Source of the DNA: Leekyejoonella antrihumi
GTDB lineage: Bacteria > Actinomycetota > Actinomycetes > Actinomycetales > Dermatophilaceae
Direction: 5' to 3'
NCBI RefSeq assembly: GCF_007845645.1
Contig: NZ_VCQV01000003.1
Location: 62,001 to 126,000 of the forward strand
Length of the DNA: 64,000 nucleotides
How positions within the stretch are numbered: position 1 is the first letter of the stretch; each line of letters opens with the position of its first letter. Position numbers and translations under genes: made by a program. Of the stretch, positions 26,921 through 35,256 are shown in pieces. Below the pieces are notes generated by a model. That model was not told the DNA's origin and did no database searches. It saw nothing but the letters and a program-made list of their open reading frames with translations.

Positions 26921-27999
26921 GTTGTCGGCGCGGACGCGAACCGACTGCGCAGCGCGAGGGACACATACACCAGCGCCACCAGCACCGGCACCTCGATGAG
27001 CGGGCCGACCACGCCCGCGAGCGCCTGGCCCGAGGTGACGCCATAGGTGGCCACCGCGACGGCGATCGCGAGCTCGAAGTTGTTGCCGGCCGCGGTGAAC
27101 GCCAGCGTGGTGGTGCGCTCGTATCCCAGGCCGGTCGCCCGGCCGAGCGCGAAGCCCCCACCCCACATCAGCGCGAAGTAGGCCAGCAGGGGCAGCGCGA
27201 TGCGTGCCACGTCGCCGGGGCGGTCGGTGATCTGCCGGCCCTGCAACGCGAAGAGGATCATGATCGTGAACAGCAGTCCGTAGAGCGCCCACGGCCCGAC
27301 CCGGGGAAGGAACCGGCCCTCATACCACTCCCGTCCGCGCGCTCGCTCGCCCAGCCGCCGGGACAGGTAGCCCGCGAGCAGAGGAATGCCGAGGAATACC
27401 AGCACCGATCCGGCGATCTGCCACGGCGACACCGACAGTCGAACCTGCGACAGCCCCAGCCAGCCGGGTAGCACGGAGAGGTAGAACCAGCCGAGCACCG
27501 CGAACATGACCACCTGGAAGATCGAGTTGATCGCCACGAGCACCGCGGCGGCCTCCCGGTCGCCGCAGGCCAGGTCGTTCCAGATGATCACCATGGCGAT
27601 GCACCGTGCCAGCCCGACGATGATCAGGCCGGTGCGGTAGGCCGGGAGATCCGGCAGCAGGATCCACGCCAGCGCGAACATCACCGCCGGCCCGACCAGC
27701 CAGTTGAGCACCAGGGACGTCACCAGCATCCGCCTGTCGCCCGTCACGTGATCCAATCGGTCGTAGCGCACCTTGGCCAGCACCGGATACATCATCACCA
27801 GCAGGCCGAGAGCGATCGGCAGCGAGACCCCCTGGATCTCAAGGGTGCTCAGCGCATCGCCCATGCCTGGCCAACTGCGACCAAGAAGAATTCCGGCGAC
27901 CATCGCCGCGCCGATCCACAGCGGTAGCAGGCGATCCAGCCTCGAGAGGCGCCGAACGACTGCGGCGCCTGCACGATCGGTGGTGACTCCGGCGGTCAT
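26917..27999 (-). CDS. Acr3-family arsenite efflux transporter
   Basis: 360 residues from ATG 27999, ten helices. Family landmarks: LDRLLPLWIGAAMVAGILLG at the N-terminus, MMYPVLAKVRYD, the conserved cysteine motif GLARCIAMVIIWNDLACGD essential for As(III) transport, and FTAAGNNFELAIAVAVATYG. Exports arsenite by proton antiport. No arsR, arsC or arsM gene is adjacent. A longer start at 28050 is possible. Paired operator-like repeats lie upstream. Confidence 0.92.
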   Translation of the reverse strand: MTAGVTTDRAGAAVVRRLSRLDRLLPLWIGAAMVAGILLGRSWPGMGDALSTLEIQGVSLPIALGLLVMMYPVLAKVRYDRLDHVTGDRRMLVTSLVLNWLVGPAVMFALAWILLPDLPAYRTGLIIVGLARCIAMVIIWNDLACGDREAAAVLVAINSIFQVVMFAVLGWFYLSVLPGWLGLSQVRLSVSPWQIAGSVLVFLGIPLLAGYLSRRLGERARGREWYEGRFLPRVGPWALYGLLFTIMILFALQGRQITDRPGDVARIALPLLAYFALMWGGGFALGRATGLGYERTTTLAFTAAGNNFELAIAVAVATYGVTSGQALAGVVGPLIEVPVLVALVYVSLALRSRFASAPTT

Positions 28000-28057
28000 G
28001 CGGCGTGCGCCTCGTTGCAGCAGACGGCCTGGACGCGGGGCATGGCCCACCCTTCAT

Positions 28058-28110
28058 ATTGACGTTCGTCGATGTCGTAACGATGGCACCTCAAATCGAC
28101 GACTGTCAAT
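28058..28110. promoter_or_regulatory. Inverted pair of 16-bp ArsR-like operator sites
   Basis: ATTGACGTTCGTCGAT at 28058-28073 and its near-copy on the other strand (ATCGACGACTGTCAAT, 28095-28110) match at 14 of 16 positions and flank 21 bp. Placement just upstream of the arsenite exporter suggests binding of an ArsR-type repressor encoded elsewhere. Confidence 0.6.
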
Positions 28111-28231
28111 CTGGCCGCTTGTCGATCACGTCAAGTAGTGTGCTGCCGGGAGGGACACCATGAAGGCAATGATGGTCAAGCAATACCGGGGCACGCAAGG
28201 CCTGGCAGGACGGCGCCACCGCAATGCGCAT

Positions 28232-28271
28232 GGGCACGACGCCGCGGCGTCGGCGCTGCGGCGTCGTGCCC
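28232..28271. terminator. Perfect 14-bp inverted repeat
   Basis: GGGCACGACGCCGC (28232-28245) pairs perfectly with GCGGCGTCGTGCCC (28258-28271) around a 12-nt loop. No gene ends just before it on the plus strand; it sits at the degraded front of the AAA pseudogene. It may be a terminator or part of an inserted element. Confidence 0.5.
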
Positions 28272-28273
28272 GC

Positions 28274-29472
28274 GGCACAGTCGGCATTCCTGCACGGCCG
28301 GCTGGCCTTCGCGACCGGAGCCAACGAGGACGCGATCGCTCACCTGCGGAAGCTCGTCAACGGGGATGACCGATTGCTGGAGGCCGAATCCCGGCTCATC
28401 AGCGGTGTCCTGCTGGCGAAGGCCGGCGCGCTCGACCCCGCGAAGGACCATCTTGGCTGGGTTCTGCGGCAGACGTTCCTGCCCGCATCCGCGCGGAAGC
28501 TCGATATTTTCTAGGTCACATCGCCCGCGCCGAAGGCGACGAGCGGGCCGCTACACGGCTCTTCCACACTGCCTACACCGAACGACCCAGATTGTCTGGG
28601 CTCAAGCGGGATGGAGCGGGCCACCACTCACATCACGGTGGCCGAACCCGCCGCGCCCAATGCCCGCAGTGAGCGCACGCGGGGGACCGATCCGCGGCCC
28701 GAAACCGTCGAACAGGTGCTCGCCGACCTGGACCTCCAGAAGGGTCAGGACGCTGTCAAGCGGCAAGTGCGCGGGCTCCTGGCTCAGACTCGTGCACAGC
28801 TTGCGCGAAACGATGCGGGCCTGAAGCAGGCGCGGCCGACCGAACACTTCGTCTTCGCCGGGCCGCCGGGCACCGGGAAGACCACCGTTGCTCGGATGAT
28901 CGCCCGCCTCTGCAAGCCCTCGGAATCCTGGAAAACGGACAGGTGGTGGAGGTCGACCGATCCGGGCCGGTCGGCGAGTACCACGGGCAGACCGTGGCTC
29001 GCACCAAGGAGAACCTCGATGAGGCGACCGGCGGAATTCTCTTCATCGATGAGCCGTACGCGCTTCAGAATGAGCGACTTTCTCAGGGCGACCCGTTCGG
29101 GCAGAGGCAATCGACACCATCTTGAAGCGGATGGAGGACGATCGTGACCGGCTCATCGTGATCGCTGCGGGGTATTCCGGGCCGATGCAGCGATTCTTGG
29201 ACTCCAATTCTGGTCTGCGGTCGCGGTTCACCACCATCAACTTCACCCCGTACACCGCCGACCAGCTCGTGCAGATCGCCGCTGTGCGGACCCTGCTGGA
29301 GAGGGCGTCGCGCCACCGCGACGCCCGGCTGTTCGTTGACCCTCGTGCGGAAACGCCCGGCACCGCCGAGCTGACGAGGATCACCGGCACCGACGTGCAT
29401 GCCGCGGCCGACGAAATAGTCCGACCACGTCGATGCTGCGAACCTGTTGGCTTATTAAACACCGAGGATTAG
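28274..29472 (+). pseudogene. Decayed CbbX/EccA-type AAA ATPase
   Basis: Pieces in three frames line up as one gene. A TPR-like part (FLHGRLAFATGANEDAIAHL, then GHIARAEGDERAATRLF in another frame) precedes the AAA domain: QVLADLDLQKGQDAVKRQV, Walker A FAGPPGTGKTTVARMIARL, then a shift near 28918 to LGILENGQVVEVDRSG and Walker B GGILFIDEPYAL, another shift near 29103 to DTILKRMEDDRDRLIVIAAGY and FTPYTADQLVQI. At least three frame changes and no complete C-terminus. Intact relatives are CbbX/SpoVK/EccA chaperone-like ATPases of type VII secretion or Rubisco loci. Confidence 0.85.
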
Positions 29473-29538
29473 TATAAATTGCATGGGGCGACGCGGCGAC
29501 CCCGGCTCCTCGACGGTGTCGAGGCCCCTTGGCGCCCT

Positions 29539-29552
29539 CCAGGTCTAGACCT
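29539..29552. promoter_or_regulatory. Perfect palindrome in the ctaD leader
   Basis: CAGGTCTAGACCTG, a 14-bp perfect palindrome ending 20 bp before the ctaD start, just ahead of the GAGGAGG ribosome-binding site. Could be an operator; otherwise the 29473-29572 leader shows an AT-rich TATAAA-like stretch near 29471. Confidence 0.45.
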
Positions 29553-29572
29553 GTGACCGAGGAGGCCACCCG

Positions 29573-31306
29573 ATGACAAGCATCGAAGCACCAGCCAGGC
29601 CCGGCGGACTTCATGAACCACGGCCTACGCCCGTGCGCCACCCCGGTCGAACGGTGGTCAAATGGATCACCACGACGGACCACAAGACCATCGGGAACCT
29701 CTATTTTTACACGTCGTTCTCATTTTTTCTGATCGGCGGTGTGCTGGCGCTGATGATCCGCGCCGAGCTGGTGGAGCCGGGCCTGCAGGTCGTGGACAAC
29801 CCGGAGCAGTACAACCAGCTGTTCACGATGCACGGCACGATCATGCTGCTGCTCTTTGCCACCCCGTTGTTCGCCGGTTTCGCCAATGCGTTGATGCCGT
29901 TGCAGATCGGCGCCCCGGACGTGGCGTTCCCCCGGCTGAACATGTTCGCCTACTGGCTGTATCTGTTCGGTGGGCTGATTACCATCGCCGGGTTCTTGAC
30001 CCCGCAGGGTGCGGCGGCGTTCGGCTGGTTCGCCTACGCCCCGCTGAACAGCGCGACCTACAGTCCGGGCCTGGGCGGCAACCTGTGGGTGTTCGGGCTG
30101 GCGCTGGCCGGCTTCGGGACCATCTTGGGCTCGGTCAACTTCGTCACCACGATCATCAGCATGCGCGCGCCGGGGATGACGATGTTCCGGATGCCGATGT
30201 TTACCTGGACGGTGCTGATCACCGCCATCCTGGTGCTGCTGGTCTTCCCGGTGCTGGCCGCGGCCCTGTTCGGGCTCGGCGCGGACCGGGTGCTGGGCGC
30301 GCACGTCTTCGACCCGCAGACCGCCGGTGCGATGCTGTGGGAGCACATGTTCTGGTTCTTCGGGCACCCGGAGGTCTACATCATCGCGCTGCCGTTCTTC
30401 GGCATCATCTCCGAGATCATCCCGGTGTTCAGCCGCAAGCCGCTCTTCGGCTACAAGGGCATGGTCTTCGCCACCATCTCGATCGCGGCCCTGTCCACGA
30501 GCGTGTGGGCGCACCACATGTACGCCACCGGCCAGGTGCTGCTGCCGTTCTTCGCGATCATGTCGATGCTGATCGCAATCCCCACCGGCATGAAGTTCTT
30601 CAACTGGATCGGCACCATGTGGGGCGGGTCGATCACCTTCGAGACGCCGATGCTCTGGTCGATCGGGTTCCTGGTGACCTTCTTGTTCGGTGGTCTGACC
30701 GGGGTCATCCTGGCCAGTCCAGCCCTGGACTTCTCGCTGACCGACTCCTACTTCGTGGTCGCCCACTTCCACTACGTGGTGTTCGGCACGGTCGTCTTCG
30801 CGATGTTCGCCGGGTGGTACTTCTGGTGGCCGAAGCTGACCGGGCGGATGCTGGACGAGAAGCTGGGCAAGCTGCACTTCTGGCTGCTGTTCATCGGCTT
30901 CCAGACCACGTTCTTGATCCAGCACTGGTTGGGCGTCAAGGGCATGCCGCGCCGGTATGCGGACTACCTGCCGCAGGACGGCTTCCAGTGGATGAACGAC
31001 GTCTCCAGTGTCGGTGCCCTGATCCTCGGCGTCTCGATGATCCCGTTCTTCTACAACGTATGGAAGAGCTGGCGGAGCGCACCGATGGTGACCGTCGACG
31101 ACCCGTGGGGCTACGGCAACTCGCTGGAGTGGGCCACCTCCTGCCCCCCGCCGCGGCACAACTTCGACTCCATCCCACGCATCCGCTCCGAGCGCCCCGC
31201 CTTCGACCTGCACCACCCCGAGGCCGGGACCCACGCCGTGGCCGCGACGACGGCCTCCAGCACTGCCTCGCGGCAGAGCTGGCGCGACCCGCACGACGCG
31301 TCCTGA
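29573..31306 (+). CDS. ctaD: Cytochrome c oxidase subunit I (aa3 type), solitary copy
   Basis: 577 residues, 12 helices. Catalytic landmarks: low-spin haem His in [34 protein letters not shown] with the CuB His and cross-linked Tyr; [11 protein letters not shown] with the CuB His pair; [11 protein letters not shown] with the haem a3/a ligands; K-channel region intact. No ctaC, ctaE or ctaF is nearby, so this is probably an additional subunit I that must assemble with subunits encoded elsewhere. Good ribosome-binding site. It sits between pseudogenes. Confidence 0.96.
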   Translation: MTSIEAPARPGGLHEPRPTPVRHPGRTVVKWITTTDHKTIGNLYFYTSFSFFLIGGVLALMIRAELVEPGLQVVDNPEQYNQLFTMHGTIMLLLFATPLFAGFANALMPLQIGAPDVAFPRLNMFAYWLYLFGGLITIAGFLTPQGAAAFGWFAYAPLNSATYSPGLGGNLWVFGLALAGFGTILGSVNFVTTIISMRAPGMTMFRMPMFTWTVLITAILVLLVFPVLAAALFGLGADRVLGAHVFDPQTAGAMLWEHMFWFFGHPEVYIIALPFFGIISEIIPVFSRKPLFGYKGMVFATISIAALSTSVWAHHMYATGQVLLPFFAIMSMLIAIPTGMKFFNWIGTMWGGSITFETPMLWSIGFLVTFLFGGLTGVILASPALDFSLTDSYFVVAHFHYVVFGTVVFAMFAGWYFWWPKLTGRMLDEKLGKLHFWLLFIGFQTTFLIQHWLGVKGMPRRYADYLPQDGFQWMNDVSSVGALILGVSMIPFFYNVWKSWRSAPMVTVDDPWGYGNSLEWATSCPPPRHNFDSIPRIRSERPAFDLHHPEAGTHAVAATTASSTASRQSWRDPHDAS

Positions 31307-31349
31307 CGCGTTGGGCGCTCACTGCTTGACGGTGGATACGTGTGTCGGG

Positions 31350-32133
31350 TCAGGCTGGGTCGAACTCCTGCGCGCTCTCGCCCGTGGTGGCGTCGTGGAA
31401 GTCCTTGTTGCGGATCAGCGCGAGTGACGCCACGGCCGTGACCAACGTGACGACCGAGGAGATCAGCAGGATGTCGTTCAAAGCCGAGGTGAACCCGGTG
31501 GCGGCGATCCTTTCGACGATCGGGATCTGAGCCTTCGGGAAGCTTGGAAGCGCCTTCTTCAGCTCACCCGACTGCACCAGACCGGCCAACGAACTGGACT
31601 TGCCGGCCAGCGGTGTGCCCGCCGCCGCGGTCGTGATCGCGCCACCGAGCCGCGAGGCGAAGAGGGTACCGAGCAATGCGATGCCGGTGGCGGTGCCGAC
31701 CTGGCGGAACGTGCTGTTGATGCCCGATGACATACCGGCCAGTCGCGGCGGCACGACTCCGACCGCTGTCGAGGCGAGCGGCGGGTTGACGAGCCCGACC
31801 CCGACACCGGGCGACGATGAACCCGGGGATGAGGTGGGTCCAGGACGTTCCGGCGTCCAGTCCACGCATCAGCAACATCCCGACAGCCGTCAGTGCCAGG
31901 CCGGGCCCGATCAGCAAGCGGATCGGCACGTGGGATGAACCCCACCATCAGCACCGCGGCCGCGGCGTAGCATGCCAAGACCACTGGGTTGGTGAAGCTC
32001 CTGCGACCGGACTCGATCAGTGCGTAGACCAGCAGACTCAGTGACGCGGTGAAGACCACGAAGCCGACCCAGTCCGGAGCATGCGCCTTCGGGTTGCGCG
32101 ACTCGCCGACCTTCCAGATGGTGATCAGGCCCG
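31350..32133 (-). pseudogene. Decayed DHA2-family (EmrB/QacA) MFS transporter
   Basis: Recognisable parts of one protein lie in different frames: LITIWKVGESRNPKAHAPDW and VFTASLSLLVYALIESGRR, then a jump near 31930 directly to PIRLLIGPGLALTAVGMLLM, another frame change near 31810 to GVGVGLVNPPLASTAVGVVP and the C-terminal RQVGTATGIALLGTLFASRL. The first six or so helices are absent, roughly 80 residues between the second and third pieces are missing, and at least one single-base shift is present. Not functional. Confidence 0.85.
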
Positions 32134-32453
32134 GCCGATCGAGGCCTTCGCGTGCGTTCCCGCGAACGCGGCGAACGCCTCCCGCAGTACCCGTGGTGTC
32201 AGATCCTCCCCGGTCACCTCGTCAGACCCGTCACGAAGTAGGGCACTCCGCCACCCGGACCTGAGTGTCAGGTGTGCATCGAACGTGAGGCGCTGGGCCC
32301 AGAGAGATGCTTGGGTCGTTCGCGTTCGGCAAGCGTGGTGCGCGGCCCGATCCGACATGCGTTGGTGAGGGAGACGATCACGTCGCGGTTCTGGAAGTTG
32401 GCCCGACTATTAGGCCCCCCTCCGGCGGCGTGCGTCGTCCTATCCTGTCGTGT
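32134..32453. other. Intergenic stretch with no supported gene
   Basis: 320 bp between the broken MFS gene and the propeptide gene. Open frames here lack ribosome-binding sites or recognisable motifs. TATCCT (32441-32446) lies 7 bp before the ATG of the next gene and could be the -10 box of a leaderless transcript. Confidence 0.5.
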
Positions 32454-32933
32454 ATGGAACAGCGGGACGACGCGGGCGGCGTTGGTTCGCCGGCTGGCCG
32501 GGCACACTCGGACGCGGAACTCGTTCCGCTCGGCGAGGTCCCCGAGCCCCGGCCCGGGGACCAGCCCGCCGGACGTCCCGATCCGGCCGCGCGATTGACG
32601 GTAACGATCTACCTGAAACTTCCGGATACGGGCGTCCCTGAGGTCTCGACCGCCGTTGTGCCGTCACCTGAAGTGGTCATGGCGCTGGCCGATCGGGCCT
32701 CGGGCTGTGGGTTGACGGTCGAGGCCGGCGTCGCCCCGGAAGCCGTGCGGCTGTCCGGCGCGGTGTCTGCCGTCGAGTGCTGCTTCGGCGTACGTCTGAC
32801 CAAATGGCGCACCGCCGAAGGTCCGCTTTCTCTGGTACCGGACGGGCCGGTTCGGTTGCCGCGGACGCTCGCTGGCCACGTCGTTGCAGTCCTCGGGCTC
32901 GACACCCGTCCGGTGGCACACCGGCGCGGATGA
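32454..32933 (+). CDS. Stand-alone pro-kumamolisin (S53) activation-domain protein
   Basis: 159 residues. The sequence follows the propeptide of sedolisins: AELVPLGEVPEPRPGD (cf. the PLPGAR-type start), LTVTIYLKLP strand, SPEVVMALADRASGCGLTV, AVECCFGVRLTKWRTAEGP, VRLPRTLAGHVVAVLGLDTRP, the last element being the propeptide end that precedes the catalytic domain. But the protein stops there: no catalytic domain follows. It faces the operon that contains a full S53 protease, whose own propeptide has the same landmarks ([19 protein letters not shown]). It could be an in trans inhibitor or chaperone, or a remnant after gene loss. The ATG at 32454 lacks a Shine-Dalgarno sequence. Confidence 0.7.
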   Translation: MEQRDDAGGVGSPAGRAHSDAELVPLGEVPEPRPGDQPAGRPDPAARLTVTIYLKLPDTGVPEVSTAVVPSPEVVMALADRASGCGLTVEAGVAPEAVRLSGAVSAVECCFGVRLTKWRTAEGPLSLVPDGPVRLPRTLAGHVVAVLGLDTRPVAHRRG

Positions 32934-32940
32934 CGCCCGC

Positions 32941-33720
32941 TCAGAAGTGGAGCGCGGACGGCGCCGAGGGCGTTTCCCGCAGCCCGTTCTCGTCCAGCTG
33001 TACGATGCAGCCGGTCAGATCGCTGCGGTCGAGGTCGACCACTGTGTCCGCGACCAGGGATGTCGGGACGAGTTGCGGAAAGCTTGTGGGCGCAAGGACG
33101 TTGGCGCGCACGCCGATAGGCGCGAGCTCGGCGGCGAGGTGTGCGGTGAGCATGTTGAGGGCGGCCTTTGAAGCGCTGTACGCCGACAGGCCTACACCCG
33201 CGACCACTCCGAGGGATGCCATGCTTGACAGGTTGATGACGTTGCGTCCCCACGCCTGGTTGTCTTGCCGGCTGTGCTGCCAGAACTGCCGGCAGACTAT
33301 CGCCGCAAGCTGGATGGGCAGGGTGGCGTTGACGGCGAAGGTCTCGTCGAGCAGATCGCTGGACGATGCGAGGCTGGTGAGGCGGTCACGGTCCACGTGC
33401 ACGGCGGCGTTCACGACGAGATCGATCCGGCCGAAGCGGGCCAGGGCGAGGTCGACGACGCGCTGCACCTCGGCCGGCTCGCGAAGGTTTGACTTCACGG
33501 CGAAGACCGGGTTGTCGTTCTCGCGCAGTGCGGCGTGAGGCGACAGCGGGTCGATAAACCACTCCTCTTGCGTCGGAACCTGGAGCCGGCCTCCTCGGTA
33601 GACGGCGCAGATGTCGTACTCGTGCCGCCAACGGCGGCAGAACGTGGCGCCAAGGATGCCCGCCGCTCCGGTCAGTAGGCAGACCTTCCGCCCCGAGGCC
33701 GCCCTACTCGCGTCACGCAT
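32941..33720 (-). CDS. Short-chain dehydrogenase/reductase
   Basis: 259 residues. NAD(P)-binding TGAAGILGATF, NAAVHVD (NAG-type motif), catalytic Ser in INLSSMAS and the YSASK Tyr/Lys pair. C-terminal ANVLAPTSFP follows. Last gene of the sulfo-glyco operon, overlapping the oxygenase gene by 8 bp; probably oxidises or reduces a hydroxyl/keto group on the same product. The substrate is unknown. Confidence 0.9.
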   Translation of the reverse strand: MRDASRAASGRKVCLLTGAAGILGATFCRRWRHEYDICAVYRGGRLQVPTQEEWFIDPLSPHAALRENDNPVFAVKSNLREPAEVQRVVDLALARFGRIDLVVNAAVHVDRDRLTSLASSSDLLDETFAVNATLPIQLAAIVCRQFWQHSRQDNQAWGRNVINLSSMASLGVVAGVGLSAYSASKAALNMLTAHLAAELAPIGVRANVLAPTSFPQLVPTSLVADTVVDLDRSDLTGCIVQLDENGLRETPSAPSALHF

Positions 33721-34474
33721 GGTGCCTCCCGTACTCGGCGTATTGGCGCAGCCCCTCGTCCCCCCAGAGCTGCACGTAGTCGTCCACCCCCCGGTACACG
33801 AAGCTGATCACGCTGTCGCGCCGTTTCCGGTTGGTGCGGAACGAGTGGTAAGAGTGCGGGTTGCAGCTGAAGGCGAACAGGGTGTTGTCCCGGGGTGGGA
33901 CGCTGTCGACTGGCGTATCCACCCCGTCCTTCCAATCCCAGTACAAGCTGGTCTCGCCGCCGTCCCCAGGGGCCCATGGGCCGTTGTTCAGGTAGTAGAG
34001 GATGGCGACAGCGCGAACGGACTTGCCCGCGACCGGACCGCCGAAGCGCAGGACGTCGCCGCGGCCAGGCCCGACGTCGAGCCGTTCCGGGAAGATGTCG
34101 TTGTGCGGAAAGCCATTCCGGCTACCTGGTCGGTGCCGGTGTACGCCGGCGGTGAGGAATCCCGGCTCGTTGATCCCGAATAGGCGCGTGAACAGCGCGT
34201 ACCACGCCGGTGAGATGAAGACTTCGAGCGAGCCGCACTGCGTGGAGATCAGCGAGGTGCCGAGGAAGTCGTGTTGGGTGTTGTAGCCGGCTGTTGTGCG
34301 CTGGTCGTACAGCGTGCGGAAGTCTCGCGCTAACTCCTCCTGGACGTCAGGGACGAAGACGTTCTCGGCGACGATGTGGGGAAACGGAGTGGCCCGCCAA
34401 CGCCACCGGCGCGCCTGGAGTAGCGGTTGTAGGTCGTTGACGGCCTGCAACGTGCGCGGTTCCGGCATGGTCAT
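33713..34474 (-). CDS. 2-oxoglutarate/Fe(II) oxygenase, prolyl-4-hydroxylase-like
   Basis: 253 residues. Iron ligands: His-x-Asp in GFPHNDIFPE, with a second His in CNPHSYHSF; the 2OG-binding basic residue is probably in the following RRDSVISFVY. The strand pair AVAILYYLNNGPWAPGDGGE matches the conserved YLN...GGE segment of P4H-type oxygenases. It would hydroxylate an aliphatic carbon, possibly proline in a peptide (inference from fold and from the proline-rich protease tail two genes further up). ATG 34474 overlaps the methyltransferase stop by 4 bp, GAGGG upstream. Confidence 0.82.
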   Translation of the reverse strand: MTMPEPRTLQAVNDLQPLLQARRWRWRATPFPHIVAENVFVPDVQEELARDFRTLYDQRTTAGYNTQHDFLGTSLISTQCGSLEVFISPAWYALFTRLFGINEPGFLTAGVHRHRPGSRNGFPHNDIFPERLDVGPGRGDVLRFGGPVAGKSVRAVAILYYLNNGPWAPGDGGETSLYWDWKDGVDTPVDSVPPRDNTLFAFSCNPHSYHSFRTNRKRRDSVISFVYRGVDDYVQLWGDEGLRQYAEYGRHHA

Positions 34475-35256
34475 GGTCTGGACCCTCGCGCGCCGTGCTT
34501 GCGGGCCAGTACGGCGAAGAAGCCGGGAATGTAGGCCCCCAGATGAGCCCGGGTCGCTGGCGGCGCAGACGCGTCCGCGCCGGGGCGTTCCGCGAAGCCG
34601 AGGATCGCGAAGCCCGCAGCGCACATGCCTCCGAGCAGGTCGTTCAGCGGGTGGATGTAGTGCCAGCAGACGGCGTCCTCCGGTGTCGAGCCAGCGGGCG
34701 CGGGCAGCGGGCCGACGTCTTGAGGATGCGACAGCCGGTAGGCGGTCCCATCCCACGCAAGGGCCTCGTCGAGTTGCATCTCGACTGGGTTCCAGTGTTC
34801 ACTCCAGTACAGGCCGCCGGGGGGGAGCAGTTGCGCGACCTGTGCGTAACAGCCGCGGACGTCAGGCAGGTAGAGCGTCGACACCGGCTGGTAGACGAGG
34901 TCGAAGGTGCGGCCGCGCAGGGGCGCGCACTCCATGGCGTCGCAGAGCACGGTCTCGATGACCAGACCGTACCGGGACGCCGCGCGCTCGTCCTGAGCCA
35001 GCTGGGTCGGCGAGTTGTCCGCCACGGTGACCTCGTAGCCGAGCGAGGCGAACAAGGGCCCCTGCTGGCCCCCAGCGGCGGCAAGGCACAGGATCGTCCG
35101 CAGCCGATCCCACGGCAGCCACCCGTTGCGGTCCAGCATCTCCTGCGCGTGATCGAGGGCATGTGCCGAGACGATCTGGGAGGAGTCGCAGCCGCGCCGG
35201 GATAGCGAGTCCCACCCTCGGCGGTTGACCGACGCGTAGGTCGTGCGACCGGTCAT
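34471..35256 (-). CDS. Class I SAM-dependent methyltransferase
   Basis: 261 residues. Motif I ILCLAAAGGQQGPLFASLGY, motif II VTVADNSPTQLAQDE, LVIETVLCDAMEC, motif III region around PPGGLYWSEH. The CLAAAGGQQ form of motif I is characteristic of a group of small-molecule methyltransferases I recall as UbiE/COQ5-like. Overlaps its neighbours by 4 bp on both sides, so it is an integral part of the operon. Acceptor unknown; O-methylation of a sugar or hydroxyl is plausible. Confidence 0.85.
   Translation of the reverse strand: MTGRTTYASVNRRGWDSLSRRGCDSSQIVSAHALDHAQEMLDRNGWLPWDRLRTILCLAAAGGQQGPLFASLGYEVTVADNSPTQLAQDERAASRYGLVIETVLCDAMECAPLRGRTFDLVYQPVSTLYLPDVRGCYAQVAQLLPPGGLYWSEHWNPVEMQLDEALAWDGTAYRLSHPQDVGPLPAPAGSTPEDAVCWHYIHPLNDLLGGMCAAGFAILGFAERPGADASAPPATRAHLGAYIPGFFAVLARKHGARGSRP

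Noticed and set aside
29720-31329. Long open frames in other frames over ctaD
   Set aside because: Shadows of the ctaD coding sequence, His/Arg-rich and without motifs.
32125-32358. 77-codon minus frame before the MFS remnant
   Set aside because: No recognisable motif or start signal; probably non-coding in the degraded region.
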